Source: Streptomyces sp. 3214.6
Lineage (GTDB): Bacteria > Actinomycetota > Actinomycetes > Streptomycetales > Streptomycetaceae
Reading direction: 5' to 3'
DNA: 64,000 nucleotides
Assembly (NCBI RefSeq): GCF_900129855.1
Contig: NZ_LT670819.1
Coordinates: 930,001 to 994,000 of the forward strand
In this document: piece by piece, positions 32,425 through 41,705 of the stretch
Layout: each line of letters starts with the position of its first letter
Numbering within the stretch: the first letter of the stretch is position 1
The notes under the pieces: generated by a model
What the model was told of the DNA's origin: nothing
Seen by the model: the letters and a program-made list of their open reading frames with translations, nothing else
Database searches by the model: none
Translations under genes and position numbers: made by a program

Positions 32425-34128
32425 GTGAGCCTGGAGACGCCGACCCTGCGGTCCCTGCTGGCCTTCGAGGACGGCGACGCGGTGCGGTTGGTGTGCGCCC
32501 CCGCCACGCACGACACCGTCGTCACGCGGATCGCCGTCGGTCTGGACGATCTGGGTCCGCGTCCGCAGCGCCGGGGGGCCGCGGAGGGCGAGGGCGTCCT
32601 GCTGCTGGCCGTGGGCGCCGCCCCGGACGCCGGGACCGTGCGGGAGGCCGCCCGGCGGGGCGCCTGCGCCGTCGTTCTGGGCGAGGTGCGCGACGCGGGC
32701 GAGGGAGCCGCTGGCGAAGGGGCCGCGGGCGAAGTCGGCGACGTGGGCGAGCCGCTCGCCGGGCCGGTGGCGGCGGCCCGGGAGTCCGGCATCGCGCTGC
32801 TCGCCCGCGCCGAGGGCGCCGACTGGGCCGAGGCCGCCGCGCTGCTGCGGTCGGCGCTGTCCTACGCCCGGGCCGGCGACGGCGAGGACACCGACGCGCT
32901 CCGGGGCCCGGCGGCGCCCTCCCTCGCCGTCCTGGCGGCGCGGGTCGCGGCGCAGGTGAAGGGGTCGATCACCATCGAGGACACCCGGTTGCGCGTCCTG
33001 GCCCACTCCGCCACCGGCCCCGGCGCCGACGCGCTGCGCCGGACCGTGATCCTCGGCGGCCGGGTTCCCGACTGGCGGGTCGCCGAACTGCGGCGCAGCG
33101 GGCTGCTGCGCGCGCTGTGGACCTCCGAGGACGTCATCCACCGGCCCGCCGACGGCGACAACCCGGAGCGCCTGGTCGTCGCCGTGCGCAGCGGGCGCGA
33201 GGTCCTCGGCTCGATCTGGGCGGCCGCGGACGACGCCGCCCTCGCCCCGGACGCCGCCCGGTACCTGCGGACGGCCGCCGGGCTCGCCGCCCCGCTGCTG
33301 GTGCGCGAGCGGCTGCGCGAGAGCGGCACGGCGCACCGTCGGGAGGCCGCGCTGCGCGGCCTGCTGCGGGGCCTCGGGGACCGGCGCACCCACGCCTGGT
33401 CGCTCGGTCTGTCCCCGGACGCGCCGTGCGCGGTGGTGGTGGCCGAGCGGCAGCCCGGCGCACCGGCCGACGACCGGGCCCTGGACGTCCTCGTCCTGGA
33501 GGTCTCGGCGCACCGTCCGGGGACCGGGATCATGCGCGACGGCGACCGGCTCGCGCTGCTGCTCACCGGGGCCGCCTCGGCGGCGGAGCACGAGGCCGCC
33601 GTACGGGGCGTCGTACGCGATCTCGACGCGGTCGTGTCCTCGCTGCCGGGGTCGCCGGCGGTGTGGCTGGGCGTCGGACCGGTCGGCACTCCGGAGCGGG
33701 CCCGTCTGTCCTACGAGCGGGCCGTGCTCGTCGTGCGGGCGCTGCGCGAGCGGGAGGCGCGGGCGTCGGCCGCCGGACGGCCCCGGCCCCCGCGGCACGC
33801 CGACGCGGCCGGGGCGGGCGCGGCGCTGGAGGTGCTGCGGATCCTGGACGCGGCGCACCCGGTGTGGAAGTCCGGCGGCGGGCCGGTCCACGACCTGATC
33901 CGCACCGACCTGGCGGCGGGCGGCGAGCTCGTGCGGACCCTGGCGGCGTACCTCGACGCCGGGGGCGATGTCGCGGAGGCGGCCCGTCGGCTGGTCGTGC
34001 ATCCCAACACGCTGCGTTACCGGCTGGGCCGGGTCCGGGAGCGGTACGGCGTGGATCTGGACGATGCCGACGCCCGGCTGCTGCTGACCCTCGCGGTGCG
34101 GCTGACAGCGAGGCCGCCGGACCATTGA
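32425..34128 (+). CDS. PucR-family transcriptional regulator
   Basis: 567 residues. The N-terminal PucR domain starts SLETPTLRSLLAFEDGDAVR. A GGDEF-like or CdaR middle domain follows, and the C-terminal PucR helix-turn-helix is LAAYLDAGGDVAEAARRLVV, then HPNTLRYRLGRVRERYGVDL. An Ala/Glu/Gly repeat (GEGAAGEGAAGEVGDVGE) near residue 95 is a linker. I chose GTG 32425 over GTG 32395 because the family start is SLETPTL and a -10-like box is placed for a leaderless mRNA. It probably controls the PLP enzyme gene 133 bases downstream. Confidence 0.9.
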   Translation: MSLETPTLRSLLAFEDGDAVRLVCAPATHDTVVTRIAVGLDDLGPRPQRRGAAEGEGVLLLAVGAAPDAGTVREAARRGACAVVLGEVRDAGEGAAGEGAAGEVGDVGEPLAGPVAAARESGIALLARAEGADWAEAAALLRSALSYARAGDGEDTDALRGPAAPSLAVLAARVAAQVKGSITIEDTRLRVLAHSATGPGADALRRTVILGGRVPDWRVAELRRSGLLRALWTSEDVIHRPADGDNPERLVVAVRSGREVLGSIWAAADDAALAPDAARYLRTAAGLAAPLLVRERLRESGTAHRREAALRGLLRGLGDRRTHAWSLGLSPDAPCAVVVAERQPGAPADDRALDVLVLEVSAHRPGTGIMRDGDRLALLLTGAASAAEHEAAVRGVVRDLDAVVSSLPGSPAVWLGVGPVGTPERARLSYERAVLVVRALREREARASAAGRPRPPRHADAAGAGAALEVLRILDAAHPVWKSGGGPVHDLIRTDLAAGGELVRTLAAYLDAGGDVAEAARRLVVHPNTLRYRLGRVRERYGVDLDDADARLLLTLAVRLTARPPDH

Positions 34129-34157
34129 CCTTGTGCGTGGACACGAAGGTTCCGGTT

Positions 34158-34181
34158 GTCTTTGTACGGTCCCCCAAAGAC
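34158..34181. promoter_or_regulatory. Inverted repeat upstream of the PLP-enzyme gene
   Basis: GTCTTTG (34158-34164) and CAAAGAC (34175-34181) are perfect 7-base arms around 10 bases, in the 133-base gap after the PucR gene. It is a candidate operator for PucR or a small terminator. Confidence 0.45.
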
Positions 34182-34261
34182 GTAGGGGCGGCGCGGGGGC
34201 GAGTCTGGACGTGTCACCACCACTGGGCGACGCCCCTTCCTCGTCCGAAGGAGACCAGAAC

Positions 34262-35626
34262 GTGCTGCTCCCCACCGAGAACCATCACACCGGTGCCTCA
34301 CCCGACTCGCGGGTCGCGCTCGCCGTCCGGCAGGCCGTCACGGACGGGCTGCTCGGGGAGGACCGGCCGGTGGCCGGCTTCGTCGACGTCCGGGGGGTGC
34401 GCGAGAGCGTCGCCGCCCTGCACGAGGCGTTCGCGCACGTGCCGGACGTCCTGCACACCTTCGCCGCCAAGGCCTGTTCGCTGGTGCCCGTGCTGCGGCT
34501 GCTCGCCGACGCCGGCATGGGCTGCGAGGTGGCGAGCCCCGGGGAACTACGGCTGGCGCTGGACGCGGGATTCGAGCCGGCGCGGATCGTGCTGGACTCG
34601 CCGGCCAAGGCCCGGCAGGAGATCCGGGAGGCCCTCGCCCTGGGGGTCGCGCTCAACGCGGACAACCTCGACGAGCTCGACCGGATCGACGCGCTGCGCC
34701 CCGCTGACTGCGCCTCCGTGCTCGGACTGCGGGTCAACCCCCAGGTCGGCGCCGGGTCCATCGGCGCGATGAGCACGGCGACCGCACAGTCCAAGTTCGG
34801 GGTGGCACTGCGCGATCCCGGGGCCCGGGCCCGGGTGATCGAGGCGTTCGCGCGGCGGCCGTGGCTGACCCGGCTGCACGCGCACGTGGGCTCCCAGGGC
34901 TGCCCGCTGTCCCTGATCGCGGAGGGTCTCGCGGCGACGCACCGGCTCGCCGAGGAGATCAACGACCACGTCGGCCGTCGCCAGGTGACCAGCCTCGACC
35001 TGGGCGGCGGACTGCCGGTGAACTTCGCCGACGACACGGTCACGCCCACGTACGCCGAGTACGTCGCCGCGCTGACCACCGCGGAGCCGGCCCTGCTGGA
35101 CGGCCGCTACCAGGTGGTCACCGAGTTCGGCCGCTCCCTGATCGCCAAGAACGGCTTCACGGCGGCGCTCGTCGAGTACGTCAAGGACGCCGGCGGCCGG
35201 CGGGTCGCCCTCACGCACGCCGGCGGGCAGGTCGCCACCCGTACCGTCCTCATGCCGCAGGCCTGGCCGCTGCGGGTGTCCGCGTACGGCCCGGACGGCA
35301 CGCCCAAGCGGACGCCCCTCGTGCGGCAGGACGTCGCCGGGCCGCTCTGCTTCGCCGGGGACGTCGTGGCGCACGACCGGCCGCTGCCGGCGCTCGCCGA
35401 GGGGGACGTGGTGGTCCTGCACGACACGGGCGGCTACTACTTCTCGGCGCACTGGTCGTACAACAGCCTGCCGAGGCCCGCCGTGTACGGGTATCTGGCC
35501 GACGCCGGTCGGCTCACGTTCGCCACGGTCCGGGCCGCGCAGACGCTCCGGGAGATCTCCGCGGAGAGCGGCCTGGCCCAGGCGGACGCCCTGCTGACGG
35601 GTTTCGCGGCCCCGGCGCACCCCTGA
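34262..35626 (+). CDS. Fold-III PLP enzyme, diaminopimelate/ornithine decarboxylase-like
   Basis: 454 residues. The alanine-racemase-like barrel has the PLP lysine in LHTFAAKACSLVPVLRLLADAG, HVGSQGCPLS, DLGGGLPVNF for the phosphate loop, and EFGRSLIAKNG. The beta domain has GDVVAHDRPLP and HDTGGYYFSAHWSYNSLPRP. This is close to LysA in plan, but the active-site strings are not those of true LysA, so it is probably an amino-acid decarboxylase or related enzyme with another substrate. GTG at 34262 has AAGGAGA upstream. A PucR regulator precedes it, which often marks amino-acid or purine use. Confidence 0.8.
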   Translation: MLLPTENHHTGASPDSRVALAVRQAVTDGLLGEDRPVAGFVDVRGVRESVAALHEAFAHVPDVLHTFAAKACSLVPVLRLLADAGMGCEVASPGELRLALDAGFEPARIVLDSPAKARQEIREALALGVALNADNLDELDRIDALRPADCASVLGLRVNPQVGAGSIGAMSTATAQSKFGVALRDPGARARVIEAFARRPWLTRLHAHVGSQGCPLSLIAEGLAATHRLAEEINDHVGRRQVTSLDLGGGLPVNFADDTVTPTYAEYVAALTTAEPALLDGRYQVVTEFGRSLIAKNGFTAALVEYVKDAGGRRVALTHAGGQVATRTVLMPQAWPLRVSAYGPDGTPKRTPLVRQDVAGPLCFAGDVVAHDRPLPALAEGDVVVLHDTGGYYFSAHWSYNSLPRPAVYGYLADAGRLTFATVRAAQTLREISAESGLAQADALLTGFAAPAHP

Positions 35627-35696
35627 CGGCGTCCGGCACGCATCAACGGCCCGATCCGGAGCACCCGGCATCCCATCGCCTGAGGAGGAGAGAACC

Positions 35697-35882
35697 GTGC
35701 TCTGGGTCGCCGTACTGCTGTTGCCGCTGCTGTCCGTCCTGCTGGCGCTCCTGGACCGGGTCGAGGACCGCCTGTTCGCCCCGGCCGGGCACAGGCGGCG
35801 CCATGCCGCCCAGCGGCGGCATCTCCGGCTGGTGCGGGGCACTTCCCCGGGCGCGGGGACGGACGACGCTCGGGCGGCCTGA
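35697..35882 (+). CDS. Small membrane protein, 61 residues
   Basis: MLWVAVLLLPLLSVLLALLD is one transmembrane helix, then a short acidic piece (RVEDRLF) and a basic, His/Arg-rich cytoplasmic tail. GTG at 35697 has AGGAGGAGA upstream, a strong site. It lies 70 bases after the PLP enzyme and is probably co-transcribed. No family recognised. Confidence 0.6.
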   Translation: MLWVAVLLLPLLSVLLALLDRVEDRLFAPAGHRRRHAAQRRHLRLVRGTSPGAGTDDARAA

Positions 35883-35977
35883 GCGGCTCGGACGGGGGTG
35901 TCCTGGACCCCGCCGGTGTGCGAGGCTCGCCCACGGCCGGCTTCGGCCACTCGGCATCGGCAGGAAGAGTCAGCGGT

Positions 35978-36868
35978 ATGCGCATCGGTCTGCTCGGCAC
36001 CGGCCCCTGGGCCCGGATGGTGCACGCGCCCGTCCTCCAGGCACACGACCAGCTGGACTTCGTCGGGGTGTGGGGACGGCGCCCGGAGGCCGCGAAGGAA
36101 CTGGCCGACCGGCACGGGACCCGGCCCTACGACGATGTCGACGCCCTGCTCGCGGACGTGGACGCGGTGGCCGTCGCGCTGCCGCCGGACGTCCAGGCGC
36201 AGCTCGCGGTGCGGGCCGCCGGGGCAGGCTGTCATCTGCTGCTCGACAAGCCCGTCGCCACCACGGCGGCGGGAGCGCGGGCCGTGGTGCGGGCCGTGCG
36301 GGAGGCGGGGGTCGCGTCGGTGGTCTTCTTCACCACCCGGTTCATGCCCGAGGCCGGCGACTGGATCGCCGAACAGGCGGACACGGCGGGGTGGTTCACG
36401 GGACACGCCCAGTGGCTGGGGGACGTCTTCCACGGTGAGAGCGGCCATCCGTTCGCCACGCCCTGGCGCGGGGAGAAGGGCGCCCTGTGGGACGTGGGTC
36501 CGCACGCGCTGTCCGTGCTGCTGCCGGTCCTCGGCGAGGTCCGGCGGGTGACGGCGGCGGCCCACGGCCCCGGTGACACGGTCCATGTGGTCCTGGACCA
36601 TGTCACCGGCGCCTCCAGCACCCTGACGCTGAGCCTGACGGCCCCGCCCGCGGCGACGGACGCGAGCGTCGAGCTCCGCGGCACGTCCGGAGTCACCCGG
36701 CTCCCCCGCTCCAGCACGGAAGCCGCCGCCGCTCTCACCCGGGCCGCCGACGCCCTCCTCGCCGCGGCCCGCGACGGCCGCCCCCACCCCTGCGACGCCG
36801 CCTTCGGTCTGCGCGTCACCGAGATACTGGCCGACGCACAGGCCCTGTTGACGGCCGCGGCGCGCTGA
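35978..36868 (+). CDS. Gfo/Idh/MocA-family oxidoreductase
   Basis: 296 residues. The N-terminal Rossmann domain is MRIGLLGTGPWARMVHAPVL, with DAVAVALPPDVQAQLAVRAA and the family lysine in HLLLDKPVATT (EKP-like). The C-terminal alpha/beta domain includes GALWDVGPHALSVLLPVLGE, where the GxxxDxGxH metal- or substrate-binding pattern is visible. ATG at 35978 follows AGGAAGAG. These enzymes reduce or oxidise sugars and inositols with NAD(P); the substrate here is unknown. Confidence 0.88.
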   Translation: MRIGLLGTGPWARMVHAPVLQAHDQLDFVGVWGRRPEAAKELADRHGTRPYDDVDALLADVDAVAVALPPDVQAQLAVRAAGAGCHLLLDKPVATTAAGARAVVRAVREAGVASVVFFTTRFMPEAGDWIAEQADTAGWFTGHAQWLGDVFHGESGHPFATPWRGEKGALWDVGPHALSVLLPVLGEVRRVTAAAHGPGDTVHVVLDHVTGASSTLTLSLTAPPAATDASVELRGTSGVTRLPRSSTEAAAALTRAADALLAAARDGRPHPCDAAFGLRVTEILADAQALLTAAAR

Positions 36869-36900
36869 CTCAGTCGTCCCTACCTTGTTGATCGGGATGA

Positions 36901-36926
36901 GCGAGCCATTCGTAGGGTTGGCTCGC
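36901..36926. terminator. Hairpin terminator between convergent genes
   Basis: GCGAGCCA (36901-36908) pairs perfectly with TGGCTCGC (36919-36926) across a 10-base loop. It lies between the oxidoreductase stop at 36868 and the GNAT stop at 36974. Confidence 0.6.
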
Positions 36927-36973
36927 CCGGGGGCGCTGGGTGTGGCTTTCAGTCGTCTGCCGTGGTCGCGGCT

Positions 36974-37882
36974 TCAGAGGATCGGCCGCCCGGCCGAGCC
37001 GAGTTCGAAGTTCACCCGCTCCCGGACCACGGGGTAGCCGGCCTTCGTGAAGTGGGCCGCCATGGGGAAGTTGCCCTGGTCGGTCGCGCCGGCGATGAAC
37101 TCGGCGCCCCGGTCGACGAGATAGTGGGTGCACTCGGCGAGCAGGTCGTAGGCGTAGCCGTGGCCCCGGTGTTCCGGCAGGACGCCGATGAAGCCGACGC
37201 ACGGGCCGGAGGGGTTGTGGGCCGGGATGTGCAGGCCGGCCAGGTCTCCGTCGGGGGTGCGGGCGATCTGCCACCACTCGCGTGGGGACGGGCACCAGCG
37301 GAAGAAGTCCAGCTCCTCCTGGGCGGCCAGGTCGAGGCCGCCCTTCGCCACGGCCTTGCGGGCATGGGCGTCGAGGGTGTCGGAGTGGATGCGGCGCAGG
37401 GCGTCGAAGAAGACGGCGTCGTCGGGTTCGGGGGCGAAGCGCAGGCGTCCGGGGCGTTCGGGAAGCCCGCACTGCGGGGTCCATCGGTACACGAAGCGTT
37501 CCACGAGGGGGGTGTGGCCGGCCGCGCGGGCCGCTGTGTGCCGGGCCTCGGCGGCGGCCCGCATGACGGGGTCGGCCCGCCAGCCGCCGGGCATCACCAG
37601 TTCCAGGCCGACCTGCCAGGGCGCGGTGCGCAGGAGTTCGGCGGCGGCCTCCTCCTCGCCTTCGGCGAAGTCGAACCACTCGACGGCGAGGGGTTCGGTG
37701 TCCTCGGGCCCGCCCCACCAGGCGGCGCGGGCGACGACCCGGCCGTCGCGCAGGGCGACGCGCTTCCACTCCGGGCGGTACCGCACATGGCCGAACGCCT
37801 CGGCGGCGCGCAGCGGGTCGGGCAGGGTGTCGAACAGATGGACGTCGCTCTCGTCGAGAGCGCGGATGACCAGATCGGTCAC
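36974..37882 (-). CDS. GNAT-family N-acetyltransferase
   Basis: 302 residues, about twice the usual single-domain size, so probably two GNAT-like halves with only the second complete. The acetyl-CoA loop is VGFIGVLPEHRGHGYAYDLL near residue 230, followed by FIAGATDQGNFPMAAHFTKAGY and a terminal strand FELGS. The first half (VIRALDESDVHLFDTLPDP, RYRPEWKRVALRDGRVVARA) resembles a decayed GNAT copy. The start is GTG at 37882 with GGAGG upstream. The substrate is unknown. Confidence 0.88.
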   Translation of the reverse strand: MTDLVIRALDESDVHLFDTLPDPLRAAEAFGHVRYRPEWKRVALRDGRVVARAAWWGGPEDTEPLAVEWFDFAEGEEEAAAELLRTAPWQVGLELVMPGGWRADPVMRAAAEARHTAARAAGHTPLVERFVYRWTPQCGLPERPGRLRFAPEPDDAVFFDALRRIHSDTLDAHARKAVAKGGLDLAAQEELDFFRWCPSPREWWQIARTPDGDLAGLHIPAHNPSGPCVGFIGVLPEHRGHGYAYDLLAECTHYLVDRGAEFIAGATDQGNFPMAAHFTKAGYPVVRERVNFELGSAGRPIL

Positions 37883-38095
37883 GGATTCCTCCGGGTCGCG
37901 TACGGCGTGGTGCGCTCCCGGGCGTCGGACGAACGTCAGACGGGGCACGCCGGGGTCACGGGGTGGGAGCGCGGGACGGGTGTGGACTTCATGGCGCTCG
38001 CCTCCTTCCGTGGGTTTCCGGGCGTGCGGTAACACGCTAGGGGTGGTTCGCGGTCGCGTCCATCGGTTTTTCGGCGTGCGGCGGCCGGTGCCGGG

Positions 38096-39202
38096 GTGGA
38101 GCGTGGGGGTGTGGGACGAGGCGACGGGGACCGGCGGGGCTGGCTGCGGGGCGCGCCGCCGCCCGGCTGGGTGCGGGCGTTGCCGCTGCTCCTGGTCGCG
38201 GGCGTGTGCGTGGCCACGCTGATCAGCCCCGACCCGCTGGACCTCGGCTTCCTGCTGGGCGCGATCCCGCCGCTGGCCGTGCTGTCCTACGGTCCGGTGG
38301 CGACCGGGGTGCTCGGCGCGGCCGTGGTGGTGATGCTGAACGTGCCCGCGTTCCAGCTCGACCAGCCGGGTCAGACCGATGTGCTGACGGTGTGTTTCGT
38401 CGCCGTGCTGAGCGTGTTCGTGGCGTTCGTGCGCCGGCGCCGGGACCTTCAGCTGGACACCGAGCGCACGATCGCCGAGGCCGCCCAGAACGCGCTGGTG
38501 CCGCCGGTGCCCGAGCGGGTCGGTCCGGTGCGCTGCGCGGGTCTGTACCGGGCGGCGCAGCGCGGGACGCTGGTCGGCGGCGACTTCTTCGACGTGCGCG
38601 TGAGCGCCCACGGGGTGCGGGCGGTGCTGGGCGATGTGCAGGGGCACGGGCTGGCGGCGGTGGCCACGGTGGCCTCGCTTCTCGGCGCGTTCCGGGAGGC
38701 GGTGCTCGACCAGCCGGCCCTGGAGGCGGTGGCCGCCCGCCTGGACCGGCGGCTGGTGGTGGACTCGGCGCGGGTCACGCACGCGGAGCTGTTCGCGACG
38801 GCCGTCCTGCTGGAGTTCACCCCGGGCGCGGACGCCGTGCGCATCGTCGTCTGTGGGCATCCGGCGCCGGTGCTGCTGCGCGACGGCACGGCCACGGAGG
38901 TGGACGCCGTCCCGTGGACGCCGCTGGGGCTCGGTCTCATGGAGGACGCCCCGCTGACCGCTCTCGTCCTGCCGTTGCGCCCCGGCGACCGCCTCTTTCT
39001 GGCCTCGGACGGCGTCTCGGAGGCCAGGGACGCCGACGGCGTCTTCTATCCGCTCCTCGACCGGCTGCCCTCCCTCGCCGCCGACGCCGACCCGGCGACG
39101 ACGGCGGACCGTGTGTGGAACGACGTCCGGCGCCACTGCCCCGCCGTCCGCGACGACGTCACGATGCTCGTTCTCGCCCCGGTGCGGCCGCAGGGGCGCT
39201 GA
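38096..39202 (+). CDS. Membrane PP2C-type (SpoIIE/RsbU) serine phosphatase
   Basis: 368 residues. Three to four hydrophobic segments lie at residues 25-110 (ALPLLLVAGVCVATLI, FLLGAIPPLAVLSYGPVATG, VLTVCFVAVLSVFVAFV). The cytosolic SpoIIE phosphatase domain has metal ligands in VGGDFFDV, LGDVQGHGLAAVA, LFLASDGVSEARD and RDDVTMLVLAP. There is no PAS, GAF or kinase module. It would dephosphorylate an anti-sigma antagonist. GTG at 38096 has no clear ribosome binding site, and the region just before it is low in signals. No anti-sigma partner gene is adjacent. Confidence 0.87.
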   Translation: MERGGVGRGDGDRRGWLRGAPPPGWVRALPLLLVAGVCVATLISPDPLDLGFLLGAIPPLAVLSYGPVATGVLGAAVVVMLNVPAFQLDQPGQTDVLTVCFVAVLSVFVAFVRRRRDLQLDTERTIAEAAQNALVPPVPERVGPVRCAGLYRAAQRGTLVGGDFFDVRVSAHGVRAVLGDVQGHGLAAVATVASLLGAFREAVLDQPALEAVAARLDRRLVVDSARVTHAELFATAVLLEFTPGADAVRIVVCGHPAPVLLRDGTATEVDAVPWTPLGLGLMEDAPLTALVLPLRPGDRLFLASDGVSEARDADGVFYPLLDRLPSLAADADPATTADRVWNDVRRHCPAVRDDVTMLVLAPVRPQGR

Positions 39203-39737
39203 GCCGCTCCGCGTCCCCCTCCGCGTCAATGTGCGGCAGCATCCGGTCCAGCCATCGCGGCGTCCACCAGGCGTGTCTGCCCAGCAGCGTCATCACGGCG
39301 GGGCTGGACGTCGAAGCGGACGGTGATGTACCCGGTCCTTCCGTCGCCGGAGACGGGGCCGACCTTGGTCGGGGTCGGGGAGAGCGGGTTCTGGGCCGAC
39401 AGCACATGAGGCAGTTTCTGCAGGTCGCCCACCGTGCCGGAGATCTGGGAGCTCAGTGCGCTCAGGGCCTGCTTGTCGTCGTGCAGGACGATCTGGCTGC
39501 TGTAGCCGCCGGCCTGCGGGTCGTGCTCCTCCAGTACCTCCAGGCCCTTGTGGGACTGCACGTCCGACAGCTGGAAGTTGTCCTCGTAGGTCCCGCGCCG
39601 ACGGAGCGGTCGATCGCCTGGAGGGCGACCAGCGCCACGAGCCAGGCCACGATGACAATCGCGCAGTGGCGGGCGCACCAGGCGCCGAGCCTCCGCAGTC
39701 CCCCGGGTCGCGGTTCCCCCGCGGCGGCAGCTTCCAT
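39159..39737 (-). pseudogene. Decayed MMPL-family transporter gene
   Basis: Pieces of one MMPL (RND-type) transporter in changing frames. The start, ATG at 39737, encodes CARHCAIVIVAWLVALVALQ, the first membrane helix. Near 39595 the frame shifts to GTYEDNFQLSDVQSHKGLEV, the first extracellular domain, up to YITVRFDVQP near 39300. There it jumps to the far C-terminus (TLLGRHAWWTPRWLDRMLPH, then IDAEGDAERLS), back in the first frame. So it has one frameshift and one large internal deletion removing most of about 700 residues. Its 3' end overlaps the phosphatase gene end by 44 bases. Confidence 0.8.
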
Positions 39738-39951
39738 GACCTGCGCCTTCCCTGCCGCGCGTGTGCCGCGTGAACGGTTCGGACGCCCCGATACGGCCCA
39801 TTAGACGCCAGCCCGATCACCCGGGCATCTCGGACGACGACCGGCGCTGCGCCCCTTCCGGATGCAGGGTGCGCGCCCAGGATGAATGGTGTTAGTGGAC
39901 CCGATGTGCGCACCGGGCCGTCGCAGCCACCGGACCCGAGGAGCCAAGACC

Positions 39952-40158
39952 ATGTCGACGTCACAGCCCGGCGCGTCCCGGCCGTCCCCGGACCGCGCCA
40001 CCCCGGACAAACTGCTCCACACCCGCACCGGCACCGAGGTGTCGCCGGAGGACATGGTCCTCGCCACCGGCCGGGACCTCACTCCGCGCAACCTCGAGTG
40101 GGCCCGGCGCAAGCTGGACGAGGAGGGCCCGAGCGCGATCGAGAAGCTGCTGCCGTAG
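39952..40158 (+). CDS. Small conserved-looking protein, 68 residues
   Basis: MSTSQPGASRPSPDRATPDK..., then LLHTRTGTEVSPEDMVLATG, with RDLTPRNLEWARRKLDEEGP near the end. A disordered head and a helical, charged tail. No membrane segment or cofactor motif. ATG at 39952 has GAGGAG upstream. It precedes the transhydrogenase by 57 bases on the same strand. Small proteins of this sort occur near redox genes in Streptomyces, but I cannot name a family. Confidence 0.6.
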   Translation: MSTSQPGASRPSPDRATPDKLLHTRTGTEVSPEDMVLATGRDLTPRNLEWARRKLDEEGPSAIEKLLP

Positions 40159-40215
40159 GCCGGGCCCCGGCGACACTCTTTCGCGGCGGGCCCTCGCACT
40201 GCCAGACTGCGGAGG

Positions 40216-41619
40216 GTGCCCGACTTCGACATGCTCGTCCTCGGATCAGGTCCCGGCGGTCAGAAGGCCGCCATCGCCGCGGCCAAACTGGGTCGCCGGG
40301 TCGCCGTCGTCGACCGCCCCGACATGGTCGGCGGGGTCTCCCTCCACACCGGCACCATTCCCTCCAAGACGCTGCGCGAGGCGGTGCTCTATCTCACCGG
40401 CCTCACCCAGCGCGACCTGTACGGACAGAGCTACCGGCTCAAGGAGGACATCACCGTCGGCGACCTGACGGCCCGCACCCAGCACGTGATCGGGCGGGAG
40501 ACCGACGTCATCCGCAGCCAGTTGTCCCGCAACCATGTCGCCCTGTTCGCCGGCACCGGCCGGTTCGTCGACGCCCACACGATCGCCCTGCGGGAGACCA
40601 CCGGGCAGGAGCGGCTGATCAGTGCCGAGCACATCGTGATCGCCACCGGGACGCGGCCGGCGCGGCCGGACAGCGTGCAGTTCGACGGGCGGACCATCCT
40701 CGACTCCGACAATGTCCTGACCATCGAGCGGGTTCCGCGGTCGATGGTGATCGTGGGCGCCGGTGTGATCGGCATGGAGTACGCCAGCATGTTCGCCGCG
40801 CTGGGCAGCAGGGTGACGGTCGTGGAGAAGCGCGCCGGGATGCTCGACATGTGCGACGTCGAGGTCGTCGAGTCGCTCAGGTACCACCTGCGGGACCTGG
40901 CGGTGGCGTTCCGGTTCGGGGAGACCGTCGCCGCCGTGGAGCGGCATCCGCGGGGTGCGCTGACCGTGCTGGAGAGCGGCAAGAAGATCCCGGCGGACGC
41001 GGTGATGTACTCGGCGGGCCGGCAGGGCCTGACCGATGAACTCGACCTGGACAAGGCCGGGTTGGCGGCGGACCGGCGCGGCCGGATCGAGGTCGACGAG
41101 CACTACCGCACACCGGTCCCGCACATCTACGCCGTCGGTGACGTCATCGGTTTCCCGGCACTCGCGGCGACCGCGATGGAGCAGGGCCGGGCAGCCGCGT
41201 ACCACGCCTGCGGCGAGCCCGTCGGGCAGATGCACCACCTGCAGCCGATCGGCATCTACACCATCCCGGAGATCAGTTTCGTGGGGCGCACGGAGGACCA
41301 GCTCACCGAGGACCGGGTGCCGTTCGAGGTGGGCGTCGCCCGCTACCGGGAACTGGCCCGCGGGCAGATCATCGGAGACGCGCACGGCATGCTCAAGCTG
41401 CTGGTCTCGCCCGAGGACCGGACGCTGCTCGGCGTGCACTGCTTCGGCAGCGGGGCGACCGAGCTGATCCACATCGGCCAGTCGGTGATGGGCTGCGGCG
41501 GAACCGTCGACTACCTGGTCAACGCGGTGTTCAACTACCCGACGCTGGCGGAGTCGTACAAGGTCGCAGCCCTGGACGCCACCAATCGGCTACAGCAGTT
41601 GGACCGGATCGGCGACTGA
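40216..41619 (+). CDS. sthA: Soluble pyridine nucleotide transhydrogenase
   Basis: 467 residues, a flavoprotein of the dihydrolipoamide dehydrogenase family. FAD site [23 protein letters not shown] site [20 protein letters not shown]; second FAD motif [15 protein letters not shown]; dimerisation domain with [15 protein letters not shown]. The redox-active first cysteine is replaced by Thr ([13 protein letters not shown]), the mark of SthA against true disulfide reductases. It moves hydride between NADH and NADPH in the cytosol. GTG at 40216 is preceded by GGAGG. High confidence. Confidence 0.93.
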   Translation: MPDFDMLVLGSGPGGQKAAIAAAKLGRRVAVVDRPDMVGGVSLHTGTIPSKTLREAVLYLTGLTQRDLYGQSYRLKEDITVGDLTARTQHVIGRETDVIRSQLSRNHVALFAGTGRFVDAHTIALRETTGQERLISAEHIVIATGTRPARPDSVQFDGRTILDSDNVLTIERVPRSMVIVGAGVIGMEYASMFAALGSRVTVVEKRAGMLDMCDVEVVESLRYHLRDLAVAFRFGETVAAVERHPRGALTVLESGKKIPADAVMYSAGRQGLTDELDLDKAGLAADRRGRIEVDEHYRTPVPHIYAVGDVIGFPALAATAMEQGRAAAYHACGEPVGQMHHLQPIGIYTIPEISFVGRTEDQLTEDRVPFEVGVARYRELARGQIIGDAHGMLKLLVSPEDRTLLGVHCFGSGATELIHIGQSVMGCGGTVDYLVNAVFNYPTLAESYKVAALDATNRLQQLDRIGD

Positions 41620-41677
41620 TCCGCGAGGCGCCGCCCGCGGTCCTCCCGCCGTCATGAACATTACCCATCCGTCAATC

Positions 41678-41705
41678 TTGAAAGCTCAAGCGTTAGGGCT
41701 ATAGT
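41678..41705 (+). promoter_or_regulatory. Sigma-70-type promoter of the APC permease gene
   Basis: -35 TTGAAA (41678-41683) and -10 TATAGT (41700-41705), each 5 of 6 to consensus, with a 16-base spacer. The -35 box lies inside the short inverted repeat CTTGA-AAGC-TCAAG (41677-41690). Confidence 0.6.

Noticed and set aside
31366..34275. 969-codon minus-strand frame including the aldo/keto reductase
   Set aside because: Only the last 286 codons are the reductase. The rest is antisense to the PucR gene and has no start site with a ribosome binding site.
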